Origin: Pagrus major
Lineage: Eukaryota > Chordata > Actinopteri > Spariformes > Sparidae
Direction of reading: 5' to 3'
DNA: 64,000 nucleotides
NCBI RefSeq assembly: GCF_040436345.1
Contig: NC_133218.1
Coordinates: 7,919,539-7,983,538 of the forward strand
Below the pieces are notes generated by a model, which saw only the letters and a list, made by a program, of their open reading frames with translations, made no database searches and was not told the DNA's origin. Shown piece by piece: positions 26,301-37,500 of this stretch. The position numbers were made by a program, and so were the translations under genes. Numbering within the stretch: the first letter of the stretch is position 1; every line of letters begins with the position of its first letter.

Positions 26301-26955
26301 TGAATACTTGTTTGCTCAGAGGGGATGAGTTTGACTGTATGTAGGCGGAGGAAGAGTGAAGGATGAGACAATGTCATGAAGGATTACTTGGAGAGATAAG
26401 TAGGAAAATGGGAAGGTCGTACATCATCAAATGCCTCCAAAACTGCCTTTGATGGTTCCTGGAGATAATAATAGTTGCTTTTACTAACATGAACTCTGCA
26501 TGTCAAATCATCATGGGCCTTAAAAAGTCATATTTTATGTCATTATTATGCAATACAAATGCGTTTTGCTTGAGGTTAAAGATGCAGGTTAAATTTGGCC
26601 CATCATTTCCCGTTTTCCCTTCCCTTTAAATTATTTTAAATGTACAAAATATACTAAATAAAAGAAAAAGTATAATAAAGATGTAAAATTAATGTGAAAT
26701 TGGAAAACTTGTTTATTTTTGTTGCCATTTTCAGCCGTAAGTGTGACATGTAAAGATATATAGTTCAGCATGTCCGTCTGACCTATTTGACCTTTCTGCT
26801 GCATTTATTTCATGTACTGTGTTGCTTTGCTAGCATCATTGCTTTCTATATAGCAGACACATCTCAGACTAACTGCTAGTTTTGGTAAACTCAAGCTGTC
26901 ATTTCCTCTACAGATAAATAAGGCCTCCAACCAAACGTTAGTGAAAGTGTTGTTA
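23375..26955. other. Intergenic DNA, no gene seen
   Basis: AT-rich sequence without a supported exon. It holds the short hairpin at 25350-25390. Frames of up to about 110 codons (for example at 25866-26195) have no recognisable domain. Confidence 0.4.
25350..25390. repeat. 18-bp perfect hairpin with 5-base loop
   Basis: Arms 25350-25367 (GAGGGGGATGGATGTAAT) and 25373-25390 are perfect inverted complements separated by TTTGG. The short loop favours cruciform or RNA hairpin formation. Function unknown. Confidence 0.8.
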
Positions 26956-27196
26956 TTAAAGGTGCAAAAGTATTGGCCACCTTTTCAAGTCAACCTCTAA
27001 ACTAATATGGGGCAGCATTTTACTATAGTAACGGCTAGCTGCACACCTAACTGAGCTAACTATCTAACAGCAGCTACAGTTAGTGGTCCGGACTGGTTGC
27101 TCAGAGTGGCAATACCAGACAGGACAGGCCAGCGCTAGCAGGTTAGCATGCTAACTTAAGTAGATATCTCTGCAACACAATACATAGACGTCTTTG
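26956..27196. mobile_element. Left half of a TTAA MITE split by the 16.5-kb transposon
   Basis: It starts TTAAAGGTGCAAAAGTATTG and has TGGCCACCT just inside, like the reverse-oriented MITE at 7726-8042. It stops abruptly at the CCCTGGTG terminus at 27197. Its continuation is found 16.5 kb away at 43693-43766. Joined across the insertion, the sequence keeps the order seen in the intact copy (GCAACACA... then TGTCAAAA). Confidence 0.75.
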
Positions 27197-27600
27197 CCCT
27201 GGTGAAAAAAAAGTGTACTTTATTGTATTTCAAGTATATTCGTATTTTAAATAGTATATTGAAAATGTACTTACACAAATCGTACTTTTTTTAAATATAT
27301 AAAAAGTACACTAACATTACACTTTCACACTAACACTTTTAACACACTTGAAAATAATTATACTATATTACACTTTGTAGAAATATATTAAACTATAGTA
27401 TACTTAAAGTGAAATTTATGTGTAATTTCTAAAGTGTACTTATTTGAAATTTGTTTTCACACATACTTTTGATATAATTTAAAATGTATGCTAAAATTGT
27501 CATTGTAAAATACAATGATAACATATTTTGAAAGTATACATTTTAATATCAACACTGTAATATTAAGTTTGAGTGTATTCGAAGTTACATTTCTGTCTAA
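27197..27600. repeat. Left terminal and subterminal repeat region
   Basis: The 13-bp terminus is followed by some 400 bases of AT-rich DNA with many direct and inverted copies of AAGTGTACTT, AAGTACAC and TATACTT. EnSpm/CACTA elements typically have such subterminal arrays, which their own DNA-binding proteins recognise. Confidence 0.8.
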
Positions 27601-27793
27601 TTATGAAGTGAGGTTATTTACGCTTGTAGGCCTACTTCAGGGCATTCTTTTGGAAAGTGCTCTTTGAAAATGCACTTCAACCCATTGATGAAATGTTGTG
27701 CTGTGTCAAAAATACACAGTTAGAAATGATTGCAGTTGTTACATAATGTTTAATCATTCTGGCAAAGAATGTGAATTACATCTTACAAACAAA

Positions 27794-27997
27794 ACTACAT
27801 TAAACAATTCACTTGATGTTGATGTCTGTAAAGTAGAAACTCCCCTTTTACTCTCTTTAAACAGTGGAAGCGCACAACATACATTTTGTCCTTGGACTAC
27901 ATTAAACAATTCACTTGATGTTGATGTCTGTAAAGTAGAAACTCCCCTTTTACTCTCTTTAAACAGTGGAAGCGCACAACATACATTTTGTCCTTGG
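27794..27997. repeat. Perfect 102-bp tandem duplication
   Basis: Units 27794-27895 and 27896-27997 are identical to my reading, so the duplication is recent. 102 is a multiple of three, and the minus-strand frame stays open through it. The unit contains sequence homologous to the 3' end of the transposase gene. Confidence 0.95.
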
Positions 27998-28137
27998 ACT
28001 TGATCATCACACATTTACGTTTGAGTGATTGGGTGTGCACGACAAATACATTATGGGTGAGATGCACCTCATTTATGATATATTTAACTGAACATCTCTA
28101 CAGACCTTTTCTCCACTCTTGGCAAGCTCTTTTAGAG
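27838..28137 (-). pseudogene. Decayed second copy of the transposase 3' end
   Basis: On the minus strand this reads LKELAKSGEKVCRDVQLNI, loses about 10 bases, then LKRKCVMIKSKDKMYV. The intact gene at 28566-28780 reads LVKELAKSGAKVCRDTQLN and LKRKCVMVKKKDKMYV at the matching place. The deletion shifts the frame. The copy lies about 0.6 kb downstream of the intact stop codon, in the same orientation, so it arose by tandem duplication of the gene's 3' end, or from a second element. Confidence 0.8.
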
Positions 28138-28565
28138 ACTCTGTGACTGCTGATCAAGTAATAGTGCATCACCATAATATTTTTTTTTCTTATATGAAAT
28201 TAACTCTTTTCAGAATGTGGAAACTTTTCGTTTTCAGGTTTTTGTGAAAATCATTAATCATCATCAAGATTTTTTAAAGTGGTCTCACACAATCAGTGAA
28301 GTAGAACTACAATAACAGCAGGGTCCAGGTGAATTTCTTAATTAACTTCCTCTTGTGATGCTTCTTGTTCACTCTTCATTTTAGCACACAGATTGTCACC
28401 AAGTCCATTCCCTGTGGGACGTTAAATCACTGGTTTGAGAATCGCTTGACACAAGTAGGGACAAGCAAGTAGCATTACTGTACCCAATAAGGAACATTGT
28501 CTCCTGTTAGCCCTACTCACTCCCTTCCCACACCCCCAGTCATCTGTTAAGTAGAAGTTCCCCTT

Positions 28566-31500
28566 TTAGTCTCTTTCAACATTGTTTGGAAGTGGAATGA
28601 CATACATTTTGTCCTTCTTCTTAACCATTACACATTTACGTTTGAGTGATTGGGGGTGCACGGCAAATACATTATGGGTGAGAGACACCTCATTTATAAA
28701 TGTGGAAGATATATTCAACTGAGTATCTCTACAGACCTTTGCTCCACTCTTGGCCAGCTCTTTTACTAAAATACAGAAGTTGGTGGATGTGGATGAGGCC
28801 CCATCATCAGATGTAAAAGCCACCAGGGTCATAACTTCGCAGAATGTTCCATCATTTAACTCTACAACTGAATTGTTTCTCTTTGTAAGAGTTTTGTTGT
28901 CATATGAATGAAAAAAAACGCTGCTACAAAAAAAACGGTCATAAAATAAACCTGAGTGAACAGTAATCCCTGAAAAACTTTCAATCGCCATCCTCTGTAA
29001 CACAGATGTCTTACTTTTCTTTGGGCAGCCAAAACCTCTGACATGATGTTTAAAATCTTTTGATGTCTTTCTTAGGGTTGAGGCACTTTGGAGTTTATCA
29101 AATAATGTTACTATGCTTTCATTAGCATTTTCCATTGTTGTGGCTGCTTTTTTGGAGAGGCCCCTCCACCGAAGAAATCTTTTGACGATTTGTTTTGGCA
29201 CATCTGTTGTCCCACTGAAAAATTTAAGTAACGTCCCATTAAAGGATTCAAATGGGAAGGTGGATGTGCCCCACAGTGGTCCCCAGTTGCGCACGCCTGC
29301 TGCTAAGTGCATTAATAAATGCACATTAAAAGAACAGTTGGCTGCCCCATAAAGTTTTCCAAAGTTCCGCACAAACTTTTGCAGAGCTTGTTCTGCCACA
29401 TCCACATGCCTCTTTTGAATGGTATCCTGAAGAAGAGTGTGCATTGCAAAAATGAATAAAAAAAGATGATTCCAATACTTCTTCTTCAGGATGCCATTCA
29501 AAAGAGGCAGTGAATAAAACAGCAAAAATGACCTCCATTCTGACGCCTTCCAAAATTTTCTCTCTTTCAGTGATCTTGGTGCCCTTGTGACCTCCACGGG
29601 TGGTTTGATGGCCATCAGTTCTTGGTCTATTTCATTGACCTTGCCGCCCAAGTACCAGTCTTCATTGTGGTGCTTACTGTCCAGCCACAGAGATGTCATC
29701 TGTTTCGTGACACCCAGGCAGACACTGTGTTGGTACTCAGGAATGAATCCAGTGATCATTTTGAAGCTCTTAAGTTCCATCAAAGGAGATGGGCCTTTCA
29801 CACCCATTACTGGATTTGCAGGTGTTGCCAGCATAGCATGCTGAAAATGATCCGTCTCTGTCCTTAAAGGTGGTTCTGGAGTTTCCCAGACATATGGACC
29901 ACCACCAGGGTGAAGGCAGAAGTCACACCCATATTTGCCATTGAACTGTTTTGTGTTTCTCAGGAGGGGGCGGGCAACTGAATCTGAGGAGCACAGGAGT
30001 AAATGAACTTTGCTTGTATGTTCTACTTTTTCAGAATCCCTCCATTTAATTCCAGTCTGTTCCAGTTCCTTGAGCTCTGCCACAAAAGCAGTTAAAAACG
30101 TGATCATGTTCGGCTTGCTTTTACCAAACCATAAGCAGGGCATACATATGTTGGCTTGACGATCTTTTGGTGACAGCTCTATGATTTGGCATTGAATTGG
30201 CCATATCTGAAAATTATTGCTGTTAAAAACTGGAACGCCATCACAATTCCACATAACTGATATGTCATCAGCCCCCATTTGTCCACTCTGCTTGAGTTCT
30301 TCATATTCAGCCCCACACTGGATGTCTGAAACACTGCCTGGAATGGATGCTCTTTCATTTAAATGTATCCCTGGTTTTTCCAAGACGTCCACTATTTGTC
30401 TTGATAGACTGTGGACAAGAAAGTAAGACCCAGCCTTTAAGTTTCTCTCAATATCAAACTCACTATTACAAGAAGAACAATTTTTTGGAGCTGTCTCACT
30501 GGGTCCCATATATGTTTCACAGTTCATACAATAAAAATGGGGCACATACTGGCCAAACTGTCCATACGCTTTGTGAAAAAGATATGAGGTTGCTGGCACC
30601 AAGCCAGGGAAATGTTCGTTAAACAATGTAAGAAGATCCTGAAGAGCTACTCCTGTCAAATTGTGTCTCAGTACATATGACATGAGTAAGAGCAGGCTCT
30701 GTCCTTTTGTGAGGGGAGCACCAGGGTATACAGGATCATCATCCTGATGTTTCTGTAATACAAGACAAGATTGCTTACATTCATATCTAAAACATATCAG
30801 GAAACATAAGCCAAAATTACAATAACAGTGTTGACCTAATAAGAGAGACGTCTCATCATGTAATATAAAATAACAATATAGGCTACAGATTATGTAATTA
30901 AATGGTAGTACCTTGAATTGGTTTGATTCTTCATTTCCGTCTTGGCTCCTCTCATCTGCTCTGTGTTCTTGTCCACTTTCATCATTTTCCTCTCTGTCAT
31001 CATGTCCACTTCCGCCATCTTCCTCTCTGTCGTCATGTCCACTCCCATCATCTTCCTCTCTGTCGTCATGTCCACTCCCATCATCTTCCTCTCTGTCGTC
31101 ATGTCCACTCCCATCATCTTCCTCTCTGTCGTCATGTCCACTCCCATCATCTTCCTCTCTGTCCTCCTGTCCACTCCCATCATCTTCCTCTCTGTCCTCC
31201 TGTCCACTCCCATCATCTTCCTCTCTGTCCTCCTGTCCACTCCAATCATCTTCCTCTCTGTCCTCCTGTCCACTCCCATCATCTTCCTCTCTGTCCTCCT
31301 GTCCACTCCCATCATCTTCCTCTCTGTCCTCCTGTCCACTCCCATCATCTTCCTCTCTGTCCTCCTGTCCACTCCCATCATCTTCCTCTCTGTCATCACG
31401 TCCACTCCCATCATCTTCCTCTCTGTCGTCACGTCCACTCCCATCATCTTCCTCTCTGTCCTCGTGTCTCTCTCTATCCACTTCTTTGTAAGTATCTGCA

Positions 31501-31733
31501 TTACTATGATCTGTAAGACAAATCTGAGACAAATTGTAGAGCAATTAAGTGCAGTTGCAGTGATCTAAAACTAATGGTTGAACATTGGGACATAAAAATG
31601 GGATACATTTGCTATTATAGATAACATTTCTTTCTCCTGAACTTACCTTTTTAGTTACTTTTCTTCTGTAAAGGGATGTTCTTGGAACTGAAGATGTACC
31701 GAGAAATTTCTTGTAGACTAATTTTCTCTGTTT
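28566..31733 (-). CDS. Tnp2/EnSpm-CACTA-like transposase (N-terminus incomplete)
   Basis: It would excise and insert the element in the nucleus. Exons on the minus strand are 31733-31647, 31523-30912 and 30752-28566, all phase 0 with consensus splice sites, giving 961 residues. The first exon with the start codon was not found. In order come a basic segment (KQRKLVYKKFLG), an acidic array of about 15 copies of an 11-residue unit (DREEDDGSG-core), a zinc ribbon C-M-N-C then C-S-S-C (about 30460-30537), NCDGVPVF with a likely catalytic Asp (30240-30242), PEYQHSVCLGV (29710-29741), and a DUF4218-like region (LLMHLAAGVRNWGPLW, FPFESFNG with a likely Glu at 29247-29249). The Tnp2 family usually has Asp where this has Glu in PEYQH. 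The 729-codon last exon has no internal stop, so the gene looks intact. Intron 30753-30911 is itself open in frame. Confidence 0.85.
30970..31467. repeat. 33-bp coding minisatellite, about 15 copies
   Basis: The unit is 33 bases and nearly identical between copies. It encodes the acidic 11-residue repeat of the transposase on the minus strand. Because the period is a multiple of three and lacks stops, long open frames appear in other frames on both strands, and these are artefacts. Variation between units (GRD, GQE and GHD blocks, one W for G) shows block-wise expansion. Confidence 0.95.
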
Positions 31734-32177
31734 CTGTGGATACAGTAAAAACAAAGATAATAAGCAAACAGAACACAGCCGCTTTATGCACTAGCTATTA
31801 CTAATGTTGATGTATGATTACCCTTGAGGACTTGGGCAAACATTTTAGGATGAAGATATAATTTTAGAAATGTGTTAACCATCAGATAGGCTGATCTTAT
31901 AGCTGGGATATTATAATATAGAATACCAAAGATATATTGTGGTTTTGTAGCAAGCAGTTAATATCCTATTTTCCCACTGAAAGTCACAGTAAAAGTCAGA
32001 AGATATAGTATGTATTTTTTTTTTTTTTTTTACAATTTATACAAGTCTATAATGAGTGTTTGGGGTCTGTCAGTCTTTGGCGTATAGTCAATAACAAGAT
32101 GATTTTCATGTAAAAACAAGTAGTCCAGTCAATTTAGCTCATTTTGGACCCAAAAATAGAACTAATTTTAACAGAAG
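31734..32177. other. Upstream part of the transposase gene, first exon not found
   Basis: A minus-strand ATG near 31858 gives MFAQVLK followed by a donor-like GTAATC, but its phase does not match the next exon, so I do not accept it. A poly-T run lies at about 32015-32032. Confidence 0.3.
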
Positions 32178-33960
32178 GTTTTTCACCATAAATAATTTAT
32201 ATGAGTTGTCCAGAACAACATACTAAAAGTCCTAAAAAATCCTAGTTGGGGAAATATGTTTAATTCTCATCATTATTTACTGTATAAAGTCTATGGTGCC
32301 AATAAGCCCAGACAACAATACACCCCGATGGGGCTATTTTTTTTCCTTAACTCACAATCACAACGAAACTTTACACAATTAAAGTAGACATGAAAAGTAA
32401 CATTTTTTGTATTACAAGTTTCTCAGAAAATGAATTTTAATATGCAAATGAGCAAAACACTAATGTAATACGCCCAAAATATACCCATGCTTATTTTCTT
32501 CCTTTACTCTTACCACAATCACACTTCACACAATAAAAGTATACATGAAAAGTAACATTTCTTTATTTCAAGTTTATTGGAAAATTAATGTTAAATATGT
32601 TAATGAGCTCAACACTAATTGACTTATGGCCAAGAAGCAAAAAAGCAGCAAACAGCAAAAACAGGGGCCAAATAACTTACTACTTAGTCCCGCTCATATG
32701 TTGTTGAACATAACAGCATATTTAACATAAGATCACACACAGTCGTTGAAACGACTTTAATGTATTCTGACTTTCTTCTGATGTTCTCTGCAAACTGGGG
32801 GGAAAGTCGTTAGGTAAGGCTTGTTCTCTAAAAGAAAATAAGGAGTTTAGAAAGCAACCGGAGACGAGACATATTCTGCTCATTTCTGCTTCTTGACATG
32901 GTACCTTGATGTCTAAAAGTAATGTTAGTAACATGCTTTGGTCAGAAAAAGCATGGGAGCGTGGGCTTGAATATTCACATCACCCGGCTTGTAATAAGTA
33001 TTATAGTATAGTATATTATATAGTATAAGTAATAATGTAATAAGCAGGGTGAAATTAAAACGGCTTGTAAGAGACACATTTTCTGACTATGGCAGTTTAC
33101 AAAATGTTGACATTGACTCAACCCTTAAACTTACGTTTAAGGGGTGAGAAGGCACTCTGGATATGCAAATACACATACTAAAGCAATGAAAAAGTGAGTT
33201 TTGCATAATATGTCCGTCAATATAAGTATTTTGTGGCAACCAGTGACCCCGGTAAGTGTGGCAAGTGACATCAAATTGTGTGTATGCATAGGTCAAGTGT
33301 GGCAATTGACTTCACTCAGATTGTGTAGGTTAACTTACTGAATGGACATGAATGTGTTAGTTATTTGGCCCCTGTTTTTGCTGCTTGTGGCTTCATGGCC
33401 ATAAGTCAAGTAGTGTTTTGCTCATTTACATATTTTAAATTAATTTTCCAAGAAACTTGAAATACATATGTTACTTTTCATGTACATTTTATTGTGTGAA
33501 GTGTGATTGTGTTAGGTGTGAAGGGGGAAAAAAGCCTATTTGCGTGTATTTTGGGCGTATACCATTAGTGTTTTGCTCATTTGCATATTCAAATTCATTT
33601 TCAAAGAAACCTGAAATACAAAAAAATGTTAATTTTTATGTATACTTTCATTGTGATAGGAGTAAAGGGGGGGGGGGGGGGGGGAAGCCTATTCGGGTGT
33701 ATTTTGGGCAGTGTAAGGCTCATTTGCATATTCAAAGTCATTTTCAAAGAAACTTGTTATACAAAAAATGTTACATTTCATGGATACTTTCATTGTGTAA
33801 AGTTTCATTGTGATACGAGTAAAGTGAAAAAATAGCCCCATTGGGGTGTATTGTTGTCAGGGCTTATCGGCACCATAGACTTTATACAGTAAGCATATTT
33901 CCTTAGGGCTTTTAGTATGTTGTTCTGGACATCTCATAGAAATTATTTATGGTGAAAAAC
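32178..33960. repeat. 1.8-kb foldback between the two divergent genes
   Basis: Left arm 32178 to about 32680 and right arm about 33356 to 33960 are inverted copies, for example GTATAAAGTCTATGGTGCC at about 32282-32300 against GGCACCATAGACTTTATAC at 33868-33886. Each arm holds repeats of a unit of roughly 130-150 bases (CAAATGAGCAAAACACTAAT and its complement), two on the left and three on the right. A spacer of about 675 bases separates the arms. It sits between the transposase and BEN start regions, so it may contain or separate their promoters, or be a nested foldback element. Confidence 0.8.
33666..33684. repeat. Poly-G run in the foldback arm
   Basis: An uninterrupted run of about 18 G. 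Similar poly-C runs occur at about 34098-34114 and 38402-38419 in the same element. Lengths in an assembly may be unreliable. Confidence 0.85.
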
Positions 33961-34399
33961 ATACAAGCACACAAGGACATAGGCCTACAATGCATTCATT
34001 TAATACAGACCACATAACAGTATTTTTTTCATTATTTTTTTACTTAAATATAACACAGTTGGAGCATGGACAGTATGTGTGTGTGTATGTCTGTGACCCC
34101 CCCCCCCCCCCCCCGCCCCCAACCACGGCTTTTAACCAGGCTACATTGTTGCGAGTTGGCTCCTACAGTAAGCTACAGTATGTGCATTGTGCACTGTTAC
34201 TTTTTTTTTGTATGTTGTAGCCCACAGCATTTTACCTGGTTCGTTTGAAGTCTTCTATATTTAGTTGTTCTTGGCGTATTTGGTTGAGTCTCGTCAGAAT
34301 TCAAATGTCTCTTTAAGTTTCGTTTTGCTGGCATGATGATTTATTTCCCACAAATTCCCAGCTAAGATTGGTGTAAACACAAGAAGAGAAAAAAAAGAG

Positions 34400-34582
34400 G
34401 CGCCGAGTCTCTGACGTGCCCAACAAGCGCATCTATTTTAGTTTCGTTTTTCAATTTCAGCCAATCAGAGCTGCGGGCATTGTCATCCGTTGCATCTGAG
34501 CGCGAGGTCGAGCGCGAGGTCACTGGCTTCGCTTGAAAGCAGGTTACAGTTTTGCAGGACAGGTTATAGAGGGTGAAAAATA
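34400..34582 (+). promoter_or_regulatory. Probable promoter and 5' UTR of the BEN-domain gene
   Basis: A CCAAT box in good context (CAGCCAATCAGAG, CCAAT at 34461) lies about 120 bases upstream of the ATG. It is followed by a direct repeat AGCGCGAGGTC and GC-richer sequence than its surroundings. No TATA box is seen. The ATG at 34583 lies in AAAAATAATG. Confidence 0.55.
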
Positions 34583-37500
34583 ATGTCATTCAAATTCGCC
34601 ATCTACTACTTATTTGATAAAACACTTAAAGTGGAAAGTACGTCGCTCATTGTTGATAGCGACGACCAGTTCACCCAAGTGGCCGCCCAGCCGGACCTTG
34701 ATGACGACGCGAACTGGATTGAAATAAAATGGCCCACGAGAAAAGAACAATCGAGGACGGTGGCTGCTAAGGTCCTGTTATTTGGAGGCAAGTATACCTA
34801 TTATTTTGCCAACCTTTTCAGCTAGCTAGCAGCTAACTGTTTATTTTTTGTGAATGTCTTGGCAGAAATTTTATTTATTCTTCTCGTTACGTCAGATTCC
34901 TACAGAGACCTCGTGTCGAAGAAGAATTTGTTCATTCTCGGTAAGGATATATGGGCCGAGGAGGAAAGCAGGGGAGTCCGCATGAAAAAGAAAATGTGTG
35001 AGACCGAGGTAGTGAGGCCTAAAACGCCAATGCAGGTGAGTGCAACTTCACATGCTGACATGCTATCTCCAATACTTTTACTAGCTACACATTCAGGTGC
35101 TCTCTTTTTATGGTAGAGGTTAAATTAAAATAGTTTTCCTAAGTAAAAAGCAGTGAAGCAAAGCAAAAACACTACAAATCATGCATAAAAAATCCCACTC
35201 ATGTTATGTATAATTATTTCATTATTAATTCATTCATTAACCCTCATTTAACCAGGCAAAATTGCTAAGAATAAATTATTATTTGGGCAATGGCCTGGTA
35301 GCAGGTGAAGGATCTCCTTACAGTAGTTGCTAAACTACATACAGAGTACATTTTTACTGATTTGTTCCATCTGACTGATATTGTCACATTTGACAACATT
35401 AGATGAGTAATACTGAAACATCATGATGTTGCAGCATTTTTGTTGTTGTAGCTGCCAGGGCTCCATGTCTATGTTCCCACAGCCCTATGTTCCCACATGT
35501 CAGATGCAATGACACCTCAGTGTGAATACGTGTGGAAAGATGTCTATGGGTGTGATGTTATGTGTACAAAATGGTAAATGTATGTAGGTGGAAACAATTA
35601 TCCTTGCAAAGGACGATAAAATCCCAAATCTAATCTATCCACGGTGTAACTTATAGCCTACCTCTTAAGTATCCAGTACGATCTATATATTGTTATTGTC
35701 ACCAAGTAATATGTGTGGTGCGCGAAATAAATGAAATATGAAGTCAGAAGTCTTTTATTGTTATTACATGTAAACATATTTAGGAATTTGAGTCGGTGGG
35801 ACAGAGTGTATAGACAGCAGGTGCAAAACAAGACAGTGGATAACAAGGCAGTGGTTCTTAGAATGTGGGAACATAGGAATGACCCCGCTGCACTGCTAGA
35901 GGTATGTCTAGATTCAACTAGCCTACTGTATGCATTTTCACATACAGAGACAACAAATAGGCTAAATCTGAAGGGAACATCTAAAAGGTGAACCTGATTG
36001 CACAAAGCTTTCGGTAGGATGGCAAAATCCCCCAAACTTTGAAACCACTAGTTCAATCAATAACAGTGTGCCAAATCAATTTTTTTTCCCAAAATCTTTG
36101 AGCTTTTTTACACCTGTCAGTAGGATGTAGTGAAGCAACACTGGGCAGAAATTAACGATGTAAAACTATATAAAAAGAAGCAAAAAGGCATCACTAAACC
36201 TTGAATTTTAAAACAGTTTAGGTGTATTTAATCAATGATCAAAGATAGTCAAGAAGCAAGAATTTTGCAAGATACGCAATATGAGAAATTTTTCCTTTGT
36301 GTGCTCTCTATATAATCAATTATCTACAATCATGATTAATGATTATCGAGGCTTTGTCATTTGCCACTCATGCCCCACCTCTGCTTCCATTGTCTGTCAG
36401 GATGCTGATTATATTATTTCTGTTTTCTGTAGTGTAAATTTATCCTGCATTAAATGAGGCTTAGTATGCTAGTGAGAACTTTACTTTGTGATGACAGTCT
36501 TGTCTTTGTTTTAACGTCATTAACAGGCAAAGCAAACTAGGATTAAAGAGGCAGCCAGGGACCAGGTGTTACAAAACCTAAAGACTTCCCTGTCTCAGAA
36601 GAGGGCCCTAGACACACAAGCTCAACACTGCAGTTCTGAGGATGAATCTCAACAACGTGTTCATGGGGTGAGGCGTACTTTTTTTCTTGAGCAGGTGTCT
36701 AGATTTTTTACAACAGCAAAAGCTGTGGTGTCCTGAGATCACATGAACTGGCCTCTTATGACAGCAGGTAATGGACTCGTATAATCAATATAATTACTCT
36801 AAGAATGCAGAGGTTTGTTAGGCCTATATGAAATAAGTGTTTGCTTGCTTTAGGAGTAGCCTAATGATTTTTAAAACCAACGATAGTAATAACAATAACA
36901 AAACTAAATTAAGAAATGTACGGCCTAGTGTCTGATCCGCTGGCCTATTAAAAGAGGAAGTGCAGTTAGGAAATAGGAGGTGTGCAATGGAAATGTACAT
37001 AGCACAATGTATGCACTAAAAGGAGACCATATAAAGTCACATATTAGCTAAACATGATGTAAAGATATCAACATGCAGTGGTGTATTTACATTTTTAAAA
37101 AAAGGTGGGGCACCACCATTTGATAGAAGGCATGATGATGAATAGGCTTAGTATGCTAATGAGAACGTTACTTTGTGATGACAGTCTTGTCTTTGTTTTA
37201 ATGTCATAAACAGGCAAAGCAAACCAGGATTAAAGAGGCAGCCAGGGACCAGGTGTTAAACCTCAAGACTTCCCTGTCTCAGAAGAGGGCCCTTGACACA
37301 CAAGATCAACACTGCAGTTCTGAGGATGAATCTCCACGTGTTCATGGGGTGAGGCGTACTTTTTTTCTTGAGCAGGTGTCTAGATTGTTTACAACAGCAA
37401 AATCTGCGGTGTCCTTCAGACACTTGTCAAATTTCATGATATAACTAATAATTTTCCTACTTCTATCATATAAACATTTTCCTTCAGGGAAAGCGAGCAA

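Noticed and set aside
30970..31467. Regular repeat array that might suggest CRISPR
   Set aside because: There are no unique spacers, the 33-bp units are directly contiguous and in a coding frame, and the DNA is vertebrate.
30890..31568. Four long overlapping open frames of about 190-210 codons on both strands
   Set aside because: They are all produced by the 33-bp, stop-free minisatellite. Only the minus-strand frame of the transposase exon connects to other coding exons.
31800..31860. ATG with MFAQVLK as the transposase first exon
   Set aside because: The following donor-like site gives the wrong phase for the exon at 31733-31647.
35731..35991. 86-codon + frame between BEN-gene exons 2 and 3
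   Set aside because: Exons 2 and 3 already join in phase without it, and it lacks convincing splice sites.
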